Source: Pseudomonas taiwanensis DSM 21245 (GTDB lineage: Bacteria > Pseudomonadota > Gammaproteobacteria > Pseudomonadales > Pseudomonadaceae). Taken from it: a stretch of DNA of 64,000 nucleotides. The stretch lies in contig NZ_AUEC01000024.1 of assembly GCF_000425785.1 (NCBI RefSeq), positions 1-64,000 of the forward strand, in the 5' to 3' direction. The notes beneath the pieces are model-generated. The model worked only from the letters and a program-made list of their open reading frames with translations, was not told the origin of the DNA and made no database searches. The first letter of the stretch is position 1. Each line of letters opens with the position of its first letter. A program made the position numbers and the translations under genes. Positions 1 through 17,364 of the stretch are shown one piece after another.

Positions 1-1299
1 ATCAACTACCGCGGCAACACCAAGACCGAAGACGAAGTGCTGCGTCGCGAGATGCGCCAAATGGAAGGTGGCTGGGCGTCGACCTACCTGATCGACCAGT
101 CCAAGACCCGCCTGGAACGTCTGGGCTTCTTCAAGGAAGTCAACGTCGAGACCCCACCGGTGCCGGGCACCGATGACCAGGTCGACGTCAACTACAGCGT
201 CGAGGAACAGGCCTCCGGCTCGATCACCGCCAGCGTCGGTTTCGCCCAGAGCGCCGGCCTGATCCTGGGAGGCTCGATCAGCCAGACCAACTTCCTGGGT
301 ACCGGTAACAAGGTGTCCATCGGCCTGACCCGTTCGGAATACCAGACCCGCTACAACTTCGGCTTCGTGGACCCCTACTTCACTGCCGACGGCGTCAGCC
401 TGGGCTACAACGCCTTCTATCGCAGCACCGACTACGATGACCTCGACGTCGACGTGGCCAGCTATGCGGTCGACAGCCTGGGTGCCGGTGTCAGCCTCGG
501 CTACCCGATCAGCGAAACTTCGCGCCTGACCTACGGCCTGACCGTGCAGCAGGACAAGATCAAGACTGGCCGTTACACCGTCGACGAGATCTTCGATTTC
601 CTCGAGCAGGAAGGCGACAACTTCCTGAACTTCAAGGCCTCGGTCGGTTGGTCCGAGTCGACCCTGAACAAAGGCGTGCTGGCGACCCGTGGTCACTCCC
701 AGAGCCTGACCTTCGAGACGACTGTTCCTGGCAGCGACCTGTCGTTCTACAAGCTCGACTACCGCGGCCAGCTGTTCAAGCCGATCACCAACGACTACAC
801 CCTGCGCCTGCACACTGAATTGGGCTATGGTGATGGTTTCGGTGGTACTTCCGGCCTGCCATTCTATGAAAACTACTACGCGGGTGGTTTCAACTCCGTA
901 CGTGGCTTCAAGGACAGCAGCCTCGGTCCGCGCAGTACCCCGAGCGACGGTACCAACCCGGGCACCGTGAAAGACCCGGACCAGGACCCGCTGCCGTTCG
1001 GTGGCAACGTGTTGGTCCAGGGTGGTGTCGAGTTGCTGTTCCCGCTGCCATTCGTGAAGGACCAGCGTTCGCTGCGCACCTCCGTGTTCTGGGACGTGGG
1101 TAACGTGTTCGATACCAACTGCGGCAGCAAGCCTGACTGCGAGAAGGTTGGCTTCTCCGGCATGGCCAGCTCGGTCGGCCTGGGTGTCACCTGGATCACT
1201 GCCCTGGGCCCGTTGAGCTTCAGCCTGGCAATGCCGGTCAAGAAGCCGGACGACGCCGATACCCAGGTGTTCCAATTCTCTCTGGGCCAGACCTTCTAA
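1..1299 (+). CDS. bamA: BamA outer-membrane assembly factor, C-terminal part
   Basis: Central barrel protein of the BAM complex, which folds and inserts beta-barrel proteins into the outer membrane. The reading frame is open from base 1, so the start lies outside the window; 432 residues are visible. They begin inside the last POTRA domain (a RGNTKTEDEV segment) and continue into the 16-strand barrel. The VRGF motif of the Omp85 family lies at about 898-909, and the protein ends in Phe, as expected for an outer-membrane barrel. skp follows 44 bp downstream and the lipid A genes come next, the usual Pseudomonas order. Identity is very secure; only the N-terminal signal and POTRA 1-4 are missing. 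Confidence 0.97.
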   Translation: MNYRGNTKTEDEVLRREMRQMEGGWASTYLIDQSKTRLERLGFFKEVNVETPPVPGTDDQVDVNYSVEEQASGSITASVGFAQSAGLILGGSISQTNFLGTGNKVSIGLTRSEYQTRYNFGFVDPYFTADGVSLGYNAFYRSTDYDDLDVDVASYAVDSLGAGVSLGYPISETSRLTYGLTVQQDKIKTGRYTVDEIFDFLEQEGDNFLNFKASVGWSESTLNKGVLATRGHSQSLTFETTVPGSDLSFYKLDYRGQLFKPITNDYTLRLHTELGYGDGFGGTSGLPFYENYYAGGFNSVRGFKDSSLGPRSTPSDGTNPGTVKDPDQDPLPFGGNVLVQGGVELLFPLPFVKDQRSLRTSVFWDVGNVFDTNCGSKPDCEKVGFSGMASSVGLGVTWITALGPLSFSLAMPVKKPDDADTQVFQFSLGQTF

Positions 1300-1343
1300 G
1301 GTCGGCCCTTGCTTAACGACAACGGTTTATCCAGGAGTGCATC

Positions 1344-1847
1344 GTGCGTAAGTTGACTCAACTGGCCGTAGTGGCCGCGGCGCTGGTCGCCACCCCGGCT
1401 TTCGCCGAAATGAAGGTTGCCGTGCTGAACTATCAGATGGCCCTGCTCGAATCCGATGCCGCCAAGAAGTACGCGGTTGATGCCGAGAAGAAGTTCGGCC
1501 CGCAACTGACCAAGCTCAAGTCCCTGGAAAGCAGCGCCAAAGGTATCCAGGACCGCCTGATCAAAGGCGGCGACAAGATGCAGCAGCAGGAGCGTGAGCG
1601 CCTGGAGCTCGAATTCAAGCAGAAAGCCCGTGACTTCCAGTTCCAGTCCAAAGAACTGAACGAAGCCAAGGCCGTTGCTGACCGCGACATGCTCAAGCAG
1701 CTCAAGCCGAAGCTCGATGGTGCCGTCGAGGAAGTAATCAAGAAGGGCGGTTACGACCTGGTTCTGGAGCGCGGTGCGGTCATCGATGTCAAACCTCAGT
1801 ACGACATCACCCGCCAAGTCATCGAGCGCATGAACCAAGCCCGTTGA
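1344..1847 (+). CDS. skp: Periplasmic chaperone Skp/OmpH
   Basis: Periplasmic holdase that binds unfolded outer-membrane proteins on their way to BamA. The 167-residue product has a clear Sec signal peptide (MRKLTQ, a hydrophobic stretch, then an AFA cleavage site at about residue 22). The mature part is rich in Lys, Glu and Gln and is predicted to form the long helical arms of the trimeric Skp family; a conserved strand KVAVLNYQ follows the cleavage site. An AGGAG ribosome site lies shortly before the ATG. It sits directly after bamA and one base before lpxD, so the genes are probably cotranscribed. Length and placement are standard. Confidence 0.95.
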   Translation: MRKLTQLAVVAAALVATPAFAEMKVAVLNYQMALLESDAAKKYAVDAEKKFGPQLTKLKSLESSAKGIQDRLIKGGDKMQQQERERLELEFKQKARDFQFQSKELNEAKAVADRDMLKQLKPKLDGAVEEVIKKGGYDLVLERGAVIDVKPQYDITRQVIERMNQAR

Positions 1848-1848
1848 T

Positions 1849-2904
1849 ATGACCGTGACCATGACGCTCGGCCAGTTGGCCGAAGCGCTCGGGGCGACCC
1901 TCAAGGGGCCCGAGGCGCTGCAAATTACCGGACTGGCCACCTTGCAGGAGGCCGGCCCTGGTCAATTGAGCTTCCTTGCCAATCCGCAGTACCGCAAATA
2001 CCTGGATAACAGCCAGGCAGCGGCGGTATTGCTGAAGGCCGCGGACGCCGAAGGCTTTGCTGGTAACGCCCTGATCGTGGCCGACCCGTACCTTGCCTAC
2101 GCGCGCATTTCCCACCTGTTCGATCCCAAGCCCAAGGCTGAGGCGGGTATTCATCCCAGCGCCGTGGTGGCAGAGGATGCCCAGGTGGATGCCAGTGCCA
2201 GCATCGGGCCATTCGTGGTCATCGAGAGCGGTGCGCGTATTGGTGCCAATGTGAGCATCGGTGCGCACTGTGTGATTGGTGCGCGCAGCGTGGTGGGCGA
2301 GGGCGGCTGGTTGGCGCCGCGCGTCACCCTGTACCACGATGTGACCATTGGCAAGCGTGTGGTCATTCAGTCAGGCGCGGTGATCGGAGGTGAAGGCTTC
2401 GGCTTTGCCAACGAGAAGGGTGTCTGGCGCAAGATTGCCCAGATTGGCGGCGTCACCATTGGTGATGACGTGGAAATTGGCGTCAATACCGCGGTCGACC
2501 GTGGTGCGCTGTCCGATACGCGCATCGCCGATGGCGTCAAGCTCGACAATCAGATCCAGATCGCCCACAACGTGCAGATCGGCGAACACACGGCCATGGC
2601 GGCCTGTGTCGGGATTTCCGGCAGCACGCGTATTGGCAAGCACTGCACCATCGCCGGTGGCGTCGGCATGGTTGGCCATATCGATGTCTGCGACAACGTA
2701 TTCGTGTCTGGAATGACCATGGTCACCCGTTCGATCACTGAACCGGGCGCCTATTCTTCCGGCACGGCCATGCAGCCGTTGGCTGACTGGCGCAAGAGTG
2801 CGGCGCGTATTCGCCAGCTGGACGACATGTCCAAGCGTCTCCAGCAGTTGGAAAAACGTGTCGATACCGTGACCTCAGGTGATCAGCCGGCATCAGAAGG
2901 CTGA
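1849..2904 (+). CDS. lpxD: UDP-3-O-(3-hydroxyacyl)glucosamine N-acyltransferase LpxD
   Basis: Third step of lipid A synthesis: adds the N-linked hydroxyacyl chain to UDP-3-O-acyl-glucosamine in the cytoplasm. The 351-residue protein has the N-terminal uridine-binding domain (about residues 1-100), then many hexapeptide repeats of the I-G-x-x-x-x type forming a left-handed beta helix, then a C-terminal helical tail ([18 protein letters not shown]). The QIAHNVQIG stretch carries the likely catalytic His. The ATG at 1849 is one base after the skp stop; a second ATG at 1861 is possible and would shorten the product by four residues. Membership of the family is certain. Confidence 0.95.
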   Translation: MTVTMTLGQLAEALGATLKGPEALQITGLATLQEAGPGQLSFLANPQYRKYLDNSQAAAVLLKAADAEGFAGNALIVADPYLAYARISHLFDPKPKAEAGIHPSAVVAEDAQVDASASIGPFVVIESGARIGANVSIGAHCVIGARSVVGEGGWLAPRVTLYHDVTIGKRVVIQSGAVIGGEGFGFANEKGVWRKIAQIGGVTIGDDVEIGVNTAVDRGALSDTRIADGVKLDNQIQIAHNVQIGEHTAMAACVGISGSTRIGKHCTIAGGVGMVGHIDVCDNVFVSGMTMVTRSITEPGAYSSGTAMQPLADWRKSAARIRQLDDMSKRLQQLEKRVDTVTSGDQPASEG

Positions 2905-3018
2905 TACCATTTCCTGAGCGAGCGTGAACAGTCGCTAGCTGGCTCCTCTTTGGATTTGCAAAAGGAGCGTGTGGTCAGCACCTGCGCTCCCTATTCTTAT
3001 TACAGGCTTCCCCCCGAA

Positions 3019-3459
3019 ATGATGGACATCAACGAGATTCGCGAATACCTGCCTCACCGTTACCCGTTCCTGCTGGTGGACCGAGTGACGGATTTGGACT
3101 TCGAGGCCCAGAGCATTCGTGCCTACAAGAATGTCAGCATCAACGAGCCGTTTTTCAATGGCCATTTCCCGGCGCACCCCATCATGCCGGGCGTTTTGAT
3201 CATCGAGGCCATGGCCCAGGCGGCCGGCATTCTCGGTTTCAAGATGCTCGACGCCAAGCCGGCCGATGGCACGCTGTACTATTTCGTCGGTTCCGACAAA
3301 TTGCGTTTCCGTCAGCCGGTATTGCCGGGTGATCAACTGGTGCTGGAGGCCAAGTTCCTCAGCCGCAAGAGCATGATCTGGAAGTTCGAATGCCGTGCGC
3401 TGGTCGACGGCAAGCCGGTCTGCTCGGCAGAGATCACCTGCGCGGAACGTTCCCTATGA
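3019..3459 (+). CDS. fabZ: 3-hydroxyacyl-ACP dehydratase FabZ
   Basis: Dehydrates 3-hydroxyacyl-ACP in fatty-acid elongation and competes with LpxA/LpxD for hydroxyacyl-ACP. The start at 3019 ([19 protein letters not shown]) gives 146 residues, the normal Pseudomonas length; the open frame extends upstream to 2950, but that part shows no family similarity. The hot-dog fold signature is plain: the catalytic His in [12 protein letters not shown] and the Glu in [10 protein letters not shown]. Its stop overlaps the lpxA start by four bases (ATGA), so the two are translationally coupled. No strong ribosome site is visible before 3019, which leaves a choice between the two adjacent ATG codons. Confidence 0.95.
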   Translation: MMDINEIREYLPHRYPFLLVDRVTDLDFEAQSIRAYKNVSINEPFFNGHFPAHPIMPGVLIIEAMAQAAGILGFKMLDAKPADGTLYYFVGSDKLRFRQPVLPGDQLVLEAKFLSRKSMIWKFECRALVDGKPVCSAEITCAERSL

Positions 3460-4232
3460 GTTCGATTGATCCTCGGGCGATCATCGACCCGTCGGCCAAG
3501 TTGGCCGACGGTGTCGAAGTCGGCCCTTGGTCGATCGTAGGCCCCGATGTCGAAATCGGGGAGGGTACTGTCATTGGTCCGCACGTGGTGGTCAAAGGAC
3601 CAACCCGTATCGGCAAGCACAACCGTATCTACCAGTTTTCCTCGATCGGCGAAGACACCCCGGACCTCAAGTACAAGGGCGAGCCGACGCGACTGGTGAT
3701 CGGTGATCACAACGTGATCCGTGAAGGCGTGACCATCCACCGCGGTACCGTGCAGGACCGTTCGGAAACCACGCTCGGCGACCACAACCTGATCATGGCC
3801 TATGCCCACATTGGTCACGACAGCGTCATCGGCAACCATTGCATCCTGGTCAACAACACCGCGTTGGCTGGCCATGTGCATGTGGGCGACTGGGCGATCC
3901 TGTCGGGCTACACCTTGGTGCATCAGTACTGCCACATCGGGGCGCACGCGTTTTCCGGCATGGGTACGGCGATTGGCAAGGACGTCCCTGCCTTCGTCAC
4001 GGTGTTCGGCAGCCCCGCCGAAGCCCGCAGCATGAACTTCGAGGGCATGCGTCGGCGCGGCTTCAGTGACGAGGTCATCCACGCCCTGCGCCGTGCCTAC
4101 AAGGTCGTTTACCGCCAGGGCCTTACCGTTGAAGAAGCGGTCAAGGAACTGGAAGAACTGGCGGGGCAACACCCTGAGGTCGAGCTGTTCCGCCAGTCGA
4201 TCCTGAACTCCGCTCGCGGCATCACTCGCTGA
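3456..4232 (+). CDS. lpxA: UDP-N-acetylglucosamine O-acyltransferase LpxA
   Basis: First step of lipid A synthesis: transfers a 3-hydroxyacyl chain from ACP to UDP-GlcNAc. The 258-residue product is a left-handed beta-helix protein of hexapeptide repeats with a helical C-terminal domain. In the stretch MAYAHIGHD, His121 aligns with the catalytic base of the E. coli enzyme (His125). Residue 169 is Met (in HAFSGMGT). In P. aeruginosa the Met at this position is known to act as the hydrocarbon ruler selecting C10 chains, so 3-hydroxydecanoyl preference is inferred here. The start overlaps the fabZ stop (ATGA), and lpxB follows one base after the stop. Confidence 0.96.
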   Translation: MSSIDPRAIIDPSAKLADGVEVGPWSIVGPDVEIGEGTVIGPHVVVKGPTRIGKHNRIYQFSSIGEDTPDLKYKGEPTRLVIGDHNVIREGVTIHRGTVQDRSETTLGDHNLIMAYAHIGHDSVIGNHCILVNNTALAGHVHVGDWAILSGYTLVHQYCHIGAHAFSGMGTAIGKDVPAFVTVFGSPAEARSMNFEGMRRRGFSDEVIHALRRAYKVVYRQGLTVEEAVKELEELAGQHPEVELFRQSILNSARGITR

Positions 4233-4233
4233 C

Positions 4234-5361
4234 ATGGCGCAGCTCTGTGTAGCGTTGGTCGCGGGTGAGGCCAGCGGCGACATTCTCGGTTCTGGCCTGA
4301 TGCGCGCGCTCAAGGCGCGCCATCCTGACGTCCGCTTCATCGGTGTCGGCGGTCCGCTGATGGAGGCCGAAGGCCTGCAGTCTTACTTCCCCATGGAACG
4401 CCTGGCGGTCATGGGGTTGGTCGAGGTGCTTGGCCGCCTGCGCGAGCTGCTCAAGCGGCGCAAGGAACTGATCCAGACCCTGATTGCGCAGAAGCCCGAC
4501 GTATTCATCGGTATCGACGCGCCTGACTTCACGCTCAACATCGAGTTGAAGCTGCGTCAGGCGGGTATCAAGACCGTGCACTACGTCAGCCCTTCGGTCT
4601 GGGCCTGGCGGCAGAAGCGTGTGCTGAAGATCCGCGAAGGCTGCGACCTGATGCTGACCCTGCTGCCCTTTGAGGCGCGGTTCTACGAAGAGCAGGGCGT
4701 GCCGGTGCGTTTCGTCGGTCATCCGTTGGCAGATACCATCCCGCTCGAGGCCGATCGACAGGCCGCGCGCGCTTCCCTCGGCCTGGCCGATGGTCCGCTG
4801 GTCGCCTTGATGCCGGGGAGCCGTGGAGGCGAAGTGGGGCGCTTGGGGGCATTGTTCCTCGATACTGCCCAGCTTCTACGCGACCGCATCCCGGGGGTGC
4901 GTTTCGTTCTGCCGTGCGCCAATCCCGCGCGCCGTGCCCAGATCGAACAGATGCTGGAGGGCCGTGACCTGCCGCTGATGCTGCTGGACGGCCAGTCGCA
5001 TGTGGCGCTGGCGGCCTGCGATGCGGTGCTGATCGCGTCGGGCACAGCCACCCTTGAAGCACTTCTGTACAAGCGGCCCATGGTTGTGGCCTACCGCCTG
5101 GCGCCTTTGACCTTCTGGATCCTCAAGCGCCTGGTGAAGAGCCCCTACGTATCGTTGCCCAACCTGCTGGCCCAGCGCGAGCTGGTGCCGGAACTCCTGC
5201 AGGATGCCGCGACGTGTGAAGCCCTGGCCCAGGCCTTGGTGCCGTTGGTCGCCGATGGCAGCCGACAGACCGAAGGTTTCGACGAGATTCACCGCACCCT
5301 GCGCCGCGACGCTTCCAACCAGGCCGCCGACGCGGTGCTGGCTTTGCTCAAGGACCGCTGA
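4234..5361 (+). CDS. lpxB: Lipid A disaccharide synthase LpxB
   Basis: Glycosyltransferase family 19 enzyme that joins UDP-2,3-diacylglucosamine and lipid X to make the lipid A disaccharide at the inner membrane face. The 375-residue product starts with the family hallmark GEASGD at about residues 11-16 and carries [13 protein letters not shown] and the sugar-nucleotide region [13 protein letters not shown] near residues 265-278. The ATG lies one base after the lpxA stop, and rnhB begins one base after the lpxB stop, consistent with one polycistronic unit. The 5' start is well fixed by this packing. Confidence 0.96.
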   Translation: MAQLCVALVAGEASGDILGSGLMRALKARHPDVRFIGVGGPLMEAEGLQSYFPMERLAVMGLVEVLGRLRELLKRRKELIQTLIAQKPDVFIGIDAPDFTLNIELKLRQAGIKTVHYVSPSVWAWRQKRVLKIREGCDLMLTLLPFEARFYEEQGVPVRFVGHPLADTIPLEADRQAARASLGLADGPLVALMPGSRGGEVGRLGALFLDTAQLLRDRIPGVRFVLPCANPARRAQIEQMLEGRDLPLMLLDGQSHVALAACDAVLIASGTATLEALLYKRPMVVAYRLAPLTFWILKRLVKSPYVSLPNLLAQRELVPELLQDAATCEALAQALVPLVADGSRQTEGFDEIHRTLRRDASNQAADAVLALLKDR

Positions 5362-5362
5362 C

Positions 5363-5986
5363 ATGCAGATTGGATTGGATTTCAACCTGGTCGAAGACTT
5401 GGTGGCGGGTGTCGACGAAGTGGGACGTGGGCCGCTGTGTGGCGCGGTCGTCACCGCTGCGGTGATTCTCGACCCGCAACGCCCGATTCTGGGTCTGAAC
5501 GATTCCAAGAAGCTTACCGAGGCCAAGCGCGAAGCGCTGTTCGATGAGATCTGCGAAAAAGCCCTGAGTTTCTGTATTGCCCGTGCCGAAGTCGAAGAAA
5601 TCGACCGGTTGAACATTCTTCAGGCCACCATGCTCGCCATGCAGCGTGCGGTCGAAGGCTTGAGCGTCACGCCCAAGCTCGCGCTGATCGATGGCAACCG
5701 TTGCCCCAGGCTGGCCGTGCCCGCCGCGCCGGTAGTGAAGGGCGATAGCCAGGTGCCGGCCATCGCCGCGGCGTCGATCCTGGCCAAGGTCACGCGCGAT
5801 CGCGAGATGAGCGCTTTCGAGCTGATCTATCCCGGTTACGGAATTGGCGGGCACAAGGGCTATCCGACGCCGGTGCACCTGGAGGCACTTGCGCGCCTTG
5901 GGCCTACGCCCATCCACCGGCGTTCCTTCGCGCCGGTTCGCGCGGCCTGGGAAGCCCGTGAAGGCCTCACTGACTCACTGATCTAA
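5363..5986 (+). CDS. rnhB: Ribonuclease HII
   Basis: Removes ribonucleotides misincorporated into DNA and cuts RNA in RNA/DNA hybrids. The product is 207 residues from the ATG at 5363, one base after the lpxB stop; the frame is open further upstream but that part overlaps lpxB and is not family-like. The type 2 RNase H signature is visible: [13 protein letters not shown] near residues 15-27 holds the first Asp-Glu pair, and ALIDGN and [11 protein letters not shown] follow. A strong hairpin stands just after the stop codon and probably ends the lpx-rnhB transcript. Confidence 0.95.
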   Translation: MQIGLDFNLVEDLVAGVDEVGRGPLCGAVVTAAVILDPQRPILGLNDSKKLTEAKREALFDEICEKALSFCIARAEVEEIDRLNILQATMLAMQRAVEGLSVTPKLALIDGNRCPRLAVPAAPVVKGDSQVPAIAAASILAKVTRDREMSAFELIYPGYGIGGHKGYPTPVHLEALARLGPTPIHRRSFAPVRAAWEAREGLTDSLI

Positions 5987-5990
5987 CACA

Positions 5991-6020
5991 TTGGGGCCGC
6001 ACAGCGGCCCCAATCGTTTC
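5991..6020 (+). terminator. Probable intrinsic terminator after rnhB
   Basis: A perfect 10-bp GC-rich stem (TTGGGGCCGC / GCGGCCCCAA, 5991-6013) with a 3-base loop begins five bases after the rnhB stop and is followed by a T-containing stretch. It separates the lpx cluster from dnaE. A possible -10 box for dnaE (TACAAT, 6035-6040) lies just downstream, though I see no convincing -35 partner. Confidence 0.6.
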
Positions 6021-6077
6021 CCTCTCATTTACGTTACAATCCCGCCCTTGTCGTCAAGCTCTGCTACAGGATCATCC

Positions 6078-9602
<3,525 letters not shown>

Positions 9603-9707
9603 ACCGACCTAATTTAATCTCGACCTGAATGCGCCTGATCCCTTAAGGTAGGGCGCCAAACGGATCAACCGGCCGGCCGCCTGGCCGTAGACCCAAGACG
9701 GATGACT

Positions 9708-10655
9708 ATGAACCCGAACTTCCTCGATTTCGAACAGCCGATTGCCGACCTGCAAGCCAAGATCGAAGGGTTGCGCCTGGTGGGTAACGACAATTCGCTG
9801 AACATCAGCGATGAAATTGCCCGTCTGCAAGACAAGAGCAACACCCTGACCGAAAGCATTTTCGGCAACCTGACCAGCTGGCAGATCGCCCGTCTGGCCC
9901 GTCACCCGCGTCGTCCTTATACCCTGGACTACCTCGAGCACATCTTCACCGAGTTCGAAGAGCTGCACGGTGACCGCCACTTCGCCGATGACGCTGCCAT
10001 CGTCGGTGGTACCGCACGTCTGGATGGCAAGCCGGTGATGGTCATCGGTCACCAGAAAGGCCGCGAAGTGCGCGAGAAGGTGCGCCGCAATTTCGGTATG
10101 CCGCGTCCGGAAGGCTACCGCAAGGCCTGCCGCCTGATGGAGATGGCCGAACGCTTCAAGATGCCGATTCTCACCTTCATCGACACCCCGGGTGCCTACC
10201 CAGGTATCGACGCCGAAGAGCGCAACCAGAGCGAAGCCATCGCCTGGAACCTGCGTGTCATGGCGCGCCTGAAAACCCCGATCATCGCCACCGTGATTGG
10301 TGAGGGCGGTTCCGGTGGCGCATTGGCCATCGGTGTGTGCGACCAGCTGAACATGCTGCAGTACTCCACCTACTCGGTCATCTCGCCGGAAGGTTGCGCC
10401 TCGATTCTGTGGAAGACCGCCGACCGCGCAGCCGACGCGGCCGAGGCCATGGGTGTCACCGCAGAACGCCTGAAGAGCCTGAACATCGTCGACAAGGTCA
10501 TCGAGGAACCGCTGGGCGGCGCCCACCGTGACCCGGTGAAGATGTCCGAAAGCATCCGTGCCGACCTGATCCAGCAGCTGGACATGCTCGGCAAGCTCGA
10601 CAACGACGCGCTGCTGGCGCGCCGTTATGAGCGTCTGATGAGCTACGGTCTCTGA
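9708..10655 (+). CDS. accA: Acetyl-CoA carboxylase carboxyltransferase subunit alpha
   Basis: Alpha half of the carboxyltransferase that moves the carboxyl group from biotin to acetyl-CoA, making malonyl-CoA for fatty-acid synthesis. The ATG at 9708 ([19 protein letters not shown]) gives 315 residues, matching the family. An ATG two codons upstream (9702) is also in frame. Conserved stretches are [28 protein letters not shown] and [14 protein letters not shown], the crotonase-type oxyanion-hole region. accD lies elsewhere, as usual in Pseudomonas. The 105-bp gap after dnaE leaves room for a separate promoter. Confidence 0.97.
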   Translation: MNPNFLDFEQPIADLQAKIEGLRLVGNDNSLNISDEIARLQDKSNTLTESIFGNLTSWQIARLARHPRRPYTLDYLEHIFTEFEELHGDRHFADDAAIVGGTARLDGKPVMVIGHQKGREVREKVRRNFGMPRPEGYRKACRLMEMAERFKMPILTFIDTPGAYPGIDAEERNQSEAIAWNLRVMARLKTPIIATVIGEGGSGGALAIGVCDQLNMLQYSTYSVISPEGCASILWKTADRAADAAEAMGVTAERLKSLNIVDKVIEEPLGGAHRDPVKMSESIRADLIQQLDMLGKLDNDALLARRYERLMSYGL

Positions 10656-10674
10656 TAGACCCGGGGCTCTGGAA

Positions 10675-10706
10675 GCCTTGATCGTCGGTTTGCCGGCGAT
10701 CAAGGC
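10675..10706. repeat. Hairpin between accA and tilS
   Basis: A near-perfect inverted repeat (CCTTGATCG...CGATCAAGG, with inner CGG/CCG and a 4-base loop) in the accA-tilS gap. It has no following T tract, so it may be an mRNA processing or attenuation structure rather than a strong terminator. Confidence 0.45.
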
Positions 10707-10746
10707 CTGTAGTGGCCCCGGCGATTTCAAACCGTGTGAGGCCTAC

Positions 10747-12030
10747 ATGATCAACCTCACCCCCTGGCTGAACGCCCCCGCCTGGCACGTCGCCTTCTCT
10801 GGCGGCCTCGACTCCACAGTCCTTCTGCACCTGTTGGCCGATTACGCCCGCAGTCACTGCGCTCCACCACTGCGCGCCATCCATGTCCACCACGGTTTGC
10901 AACCTGTCGCCAATGACTGGCCGGAGCACTGCCAGCGTGTCTGCAACGACTTGGGTGTCGAGCTTACCGTGATCCGCGTTCAGGTCGAGCCGGGTGCCAG
11001 CCTTGAGCAGGCTGCACGTAACGCCCGCTACTCGGCATTGGCTCAGGTGCTGGGCCCGGGAGAGCTGCTGTTCACCGGCCAGCACCGCGAGGATCAGGCT
11101 GAAACCCTGCTGTTTCGCCTGTTGCGTGGCGCCGGTTTGCGCGGGTTGGCCGCCATGCCCGACAAGCGGCGGTTGGGGCAGGGCGCCTTGGTCCGCCCGT
11201 TGCTGGCGATCTCGCGAGCACAGTTGGCCGCGTACGCCCAAGCCTGGCGGCTGAAGTGGGTCGAAGACCCTTCCAACCGTGACACCGACTTCGCCCGCAA
11301 CTACTTGCGTGGCGAGGTGTTGCCGTTGCTGCGCCAGCGTTGGCCGCAAGCGAGCCAAAACATCGCGCGCTGCGCCGATCATCTTGGCGAAGCGCTGGGG
11401 CTGCTCGATGAAGTGGCGCTTGACGATCTGGCCCTAGCCGAGCAAGGCGCTCCGGCTCAGTGGTCTGCCCTGAGTTCGCTCGATCTGACCTGCCTCCGTT
11501 CGCTGTCACCTGCTCGCCAGCGCAACGCCTTGCAATACTGGCTCAGCCAGCGCACTCGATTGCCTGACAGCCGTCACTGGGCCGGGTGGGTGGATTTGTG
11601 CACTGCCGCGCTCGATGCCCAGCCGATCTGGCGCCTTGCCGACGGCCAGTTGGTGCGCAGCAATGGGCGTATCTGGTGGCTTGGCGATGACTGGTTGCAG
11701 TCCGAGCCTGTCGGGCAGCCCTGGCTGGCGCCGGCCGAGGCACTGGCATTGCCGGGCAATGGCGATGTGCGTATCGAGGGCAAGCGGCCCGAGGGGCCGC
11801 TACGCATCGCATATCGCCAGGGGGGCGAAGTGCTGGACGTCCCCGGTCGTGGTCGGCGTGATCTCAAGCGCCTGCTGAACGAGGCGCAGGTTCCGCACTT
11901 CCTGCGTTCGCGCCTGCCGTTGCTGTTCCGTGGCGAGGACTTGCTGGCGGTGGCCAATCTTCCCGAACGGGGGCAGGCCGATTGCCAGCTTCGCTGGCAT
12001 TTGCCGACAAGCGCGCAAGGTTTGAGATGA
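10747..12030 (+). CDS. tilS: tRNA(Ile)-lysidine synthase TilS
   Basis: Converts C34 of the CAU-anticodon tRNA-Ile to lysidine so that it reads AUA. The start at 10747 (MINLTPWLNAPAWHVAFSGG) gives 427 residues. The PP-loop ATP site SGGLDS lies near residues 18-23, followed by HVHHGLQ and FTGQHREDQAETLLFRLLRG, which are typical of the family. The C-terminal substrate-binding domains include the RFGRRGRR-like segment VPGRGRRDLKRLLNEAQVP. The gene lies 91 bp after accA with a hairpin between. Upstream in-frame codons fall in that hairpin and are not favoured as starts. Confidence 0.95.
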   Translation: MINLTPWLNAPAWHVAFSGGLDSTVLLHLLADYARSHCAPPLRAIHVHHGLQPVANDWPEHCQRVCNDLGVELTVIRVQVEPGASLEQAARNARYSALAQVLGPGELLFTGQHREDQAETLLFRLLRGAGLRGLAAMPDKRRLGQGALVRPLLAISRAQLAAYAQAWRLKWVEDPSNRDTDFARNYLRGEVLPLLRQRWPQASQNIARCADHLGEALGLLDEVALDDLALAEQGAPAQWSALSSLDLTCLRSLSPARQRNALQYWLSQRTRLPDSRHWAGWVDLCTAALDAQPIWRLADGQLVRSNGRIWWLGDDWLQSEPVGQPWLAPAEALALPGNGDVRIEGKRPEGPLRIAYRQGGEVLDVPGRGRRDLKRLLNEAQVPHFLRSRLPLLFRGEDLLAVANLPERGQADCQLRWHLPTSAQGLR

Positions 12031-14777
<2,747 letters not shown>

Positions 14778-14795
14778 AGCTCATTTCTCGGGTAA

Positions 14796-16220
<1,425 letters not shown>

Positions 16221-16304
16221 GCAAGAGATGGTAAAAAGACAGCAGCCGAGGCTGTCGGACCTTTCCTACTGAAAGATCTGGCGCTTCCAGCGGGTTTCTG
16301 TCGA

Positions 16305-16330
16305 CGAAGCCTGGCCTCGGCCAGGCTTCG
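16305..16330. repeat. Perfect 26-bp palindrome upstream of ftsB
   Basis: CGAAGCCTGGCC-TC-GGCCAGGCTTCG is a 12-bp perfect stem in the eno-ftsB gap, 49 bases before the ftsB start. It lacks a T tract on the plus strand. A weaker hairpin (GACAGC...GCTGTC, 16238-16256) lies closer to eno. Confidence 0.5.
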
Positions 16331-16378
16331 TGCTATTCGAAGCCCGTGAGCGGCGTCTTTTTAACCCTGGATACCTTG

Positions 16379-16660
16379 ATGCGCAGTCCCTATTGGTTGT
16401 TCCTTGTCCTGCTCCTGCTGCTCGGTGGCCTGCAGTACCGCCTCTGGGTGGGTAATGGCAGCCTGGCGCAAGTGGCCGAGCTCAAGCAGCAGATTGCCGA
16501 GCAGCATGCGGAGAACGAGCGTTTGCTCGAGCGTAACCGTGTGCTTGACGCGGAGGTCCTGGAGTTGAAGAAAGGTATGGAGACCGTCGAAGAACGGGCT
16601 CGTCATGAATTGGGAATGGTCAAAGAGGGCGAAACTCTCTTCCAGTTGCCGCAAAAATGA
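16379..16660 (+). CDS. ftsB: Cell division protein FtsB
   Basis: Small bitopic inner-membrane protein of the FtsQLB divisome subcomplex. The start at 16379 (MRSPYWLFLVLLLLLGGLQY) gives 93 residues: one N-terminal membrane segment, then a periplasmic coiled coil (about residues 28-70, VAELKQQIAEQHAENERLLERN) and a short conserved tail (ARHELGMVKEGETLFQLP). An in-frame codon at 16346 would add residues before the membrane segment and is less likely. The stop overlaps the ispD start by four bases, the usual ftsB-ispD arrangement. Confidence 0.94.
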   Translation: MRSPYWLFLVLLLLLGGLQYRLWVGNGSLAQVAELKQQIAEQHAENERLLERNRVLDAEVLELKKGMETVEERARHELGMVKEGETLFQLPQK

Positions 16661-17364
16661 CTGATACGTTGCCGGCCTTCTGGGCTGTGATTCCTGCCGC
16701 GGGCGTGGGTACCCGCATGGCTGCCGACCGTCCCAAGCAATACTTGCAATTGGGCGGGCAGACGCTTCTCGAACATAGTCTCGACTGTTTTCTCGATCAC
16801 CCGGCGCTCAAGGGCGTGGTGGTCAGCATTGCTGAAGACGACCCTTACTGGCCGACCTTGCGTTGTGCCAGTGATTCACGCATTCGGCGTGCGCCTGGCG
16901 GGCGTGAGCGTGCTGACTCGGTGCTCAATGCCTTGTTGTTGTTGCATGCCCAAGGGGCGACTGATAACGACTGGGTGTTGGTGCATGATGCTGCGCGTCC
17001 GAACCTTGCACGTTCCGATCTGGATCGGTTGCTGACTGACTTGGCTGACGACCCTGTAGGTGGGTTATTGGCGGTGCCGGCACGTGACACGCTCAAGCGG
17101 GCGGATGCCCATGGGCGGGTCAGTGCGACGGTGGATCGCAGTACCATTTGGCAGGCTTATACGCCACAGATGTTTCGTCTTGGGGCTTTGCATCGGGCAT
17201 TGGCTGAATGTCTGGTGTCGGATGTCGTGGTGACTGATGAGGCGTCCGCGATTGAATGGTCTGGTCAGGCGCCGCGGTTGATCGAGGGTCGCAGTGACAA
17301 CATCAAGGTGACCCGACCGGAAGATCTGGAGTGGTTGCGTCAACGCTGGTCAACCCGAAGCTAA
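16657..17364 (+). CDS. ispD: 2-C-methyl-D-erythritol 4-phosphate cytidylyltransferase IspD
   Basis: Third step of the MEP isoprenoid pathway: joins CTP and methylerythritol phosphate. The 235-residue protein begins with the nucleotide-binding signature IPAAGVGTRMAADRPKQY; VHDAARPN and the ATVDRSTIWQAYTPQMFR segment are also typical. The ATGA overlap with ftsB couples their translation. In many bacteria ispF follows directly; here ispF is about 3.8 kb further on, after the inverted repeat, a LysR gene and frmA-fghA, so the pair seems to have been split by inserted DNA or by rearrangement. The codon use near its 3' end is less GC-biased than that of the neighbours. Confidence 0.95.
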   Translation: MTDTLPAFWAVIPAAGVGTRMAADRPKQYLQLGGQTLLEHSLDCFLDHPALKGVVVSIAEDDPYWPTLRCASDSRIRRAPGGRERADSVLNALLLLHAQGATDNDWVLVHDAARPNLARSDLDRLLTDLADDPVGGLLAVPARDTLKRADAHGRVSATVDRSTIWQAYTPQMFRLGALHRALAECLVSDVVVTDEASAIEWSGQAPRLIEGRSDNIKVTRPEDLEWLRQRWSTRS

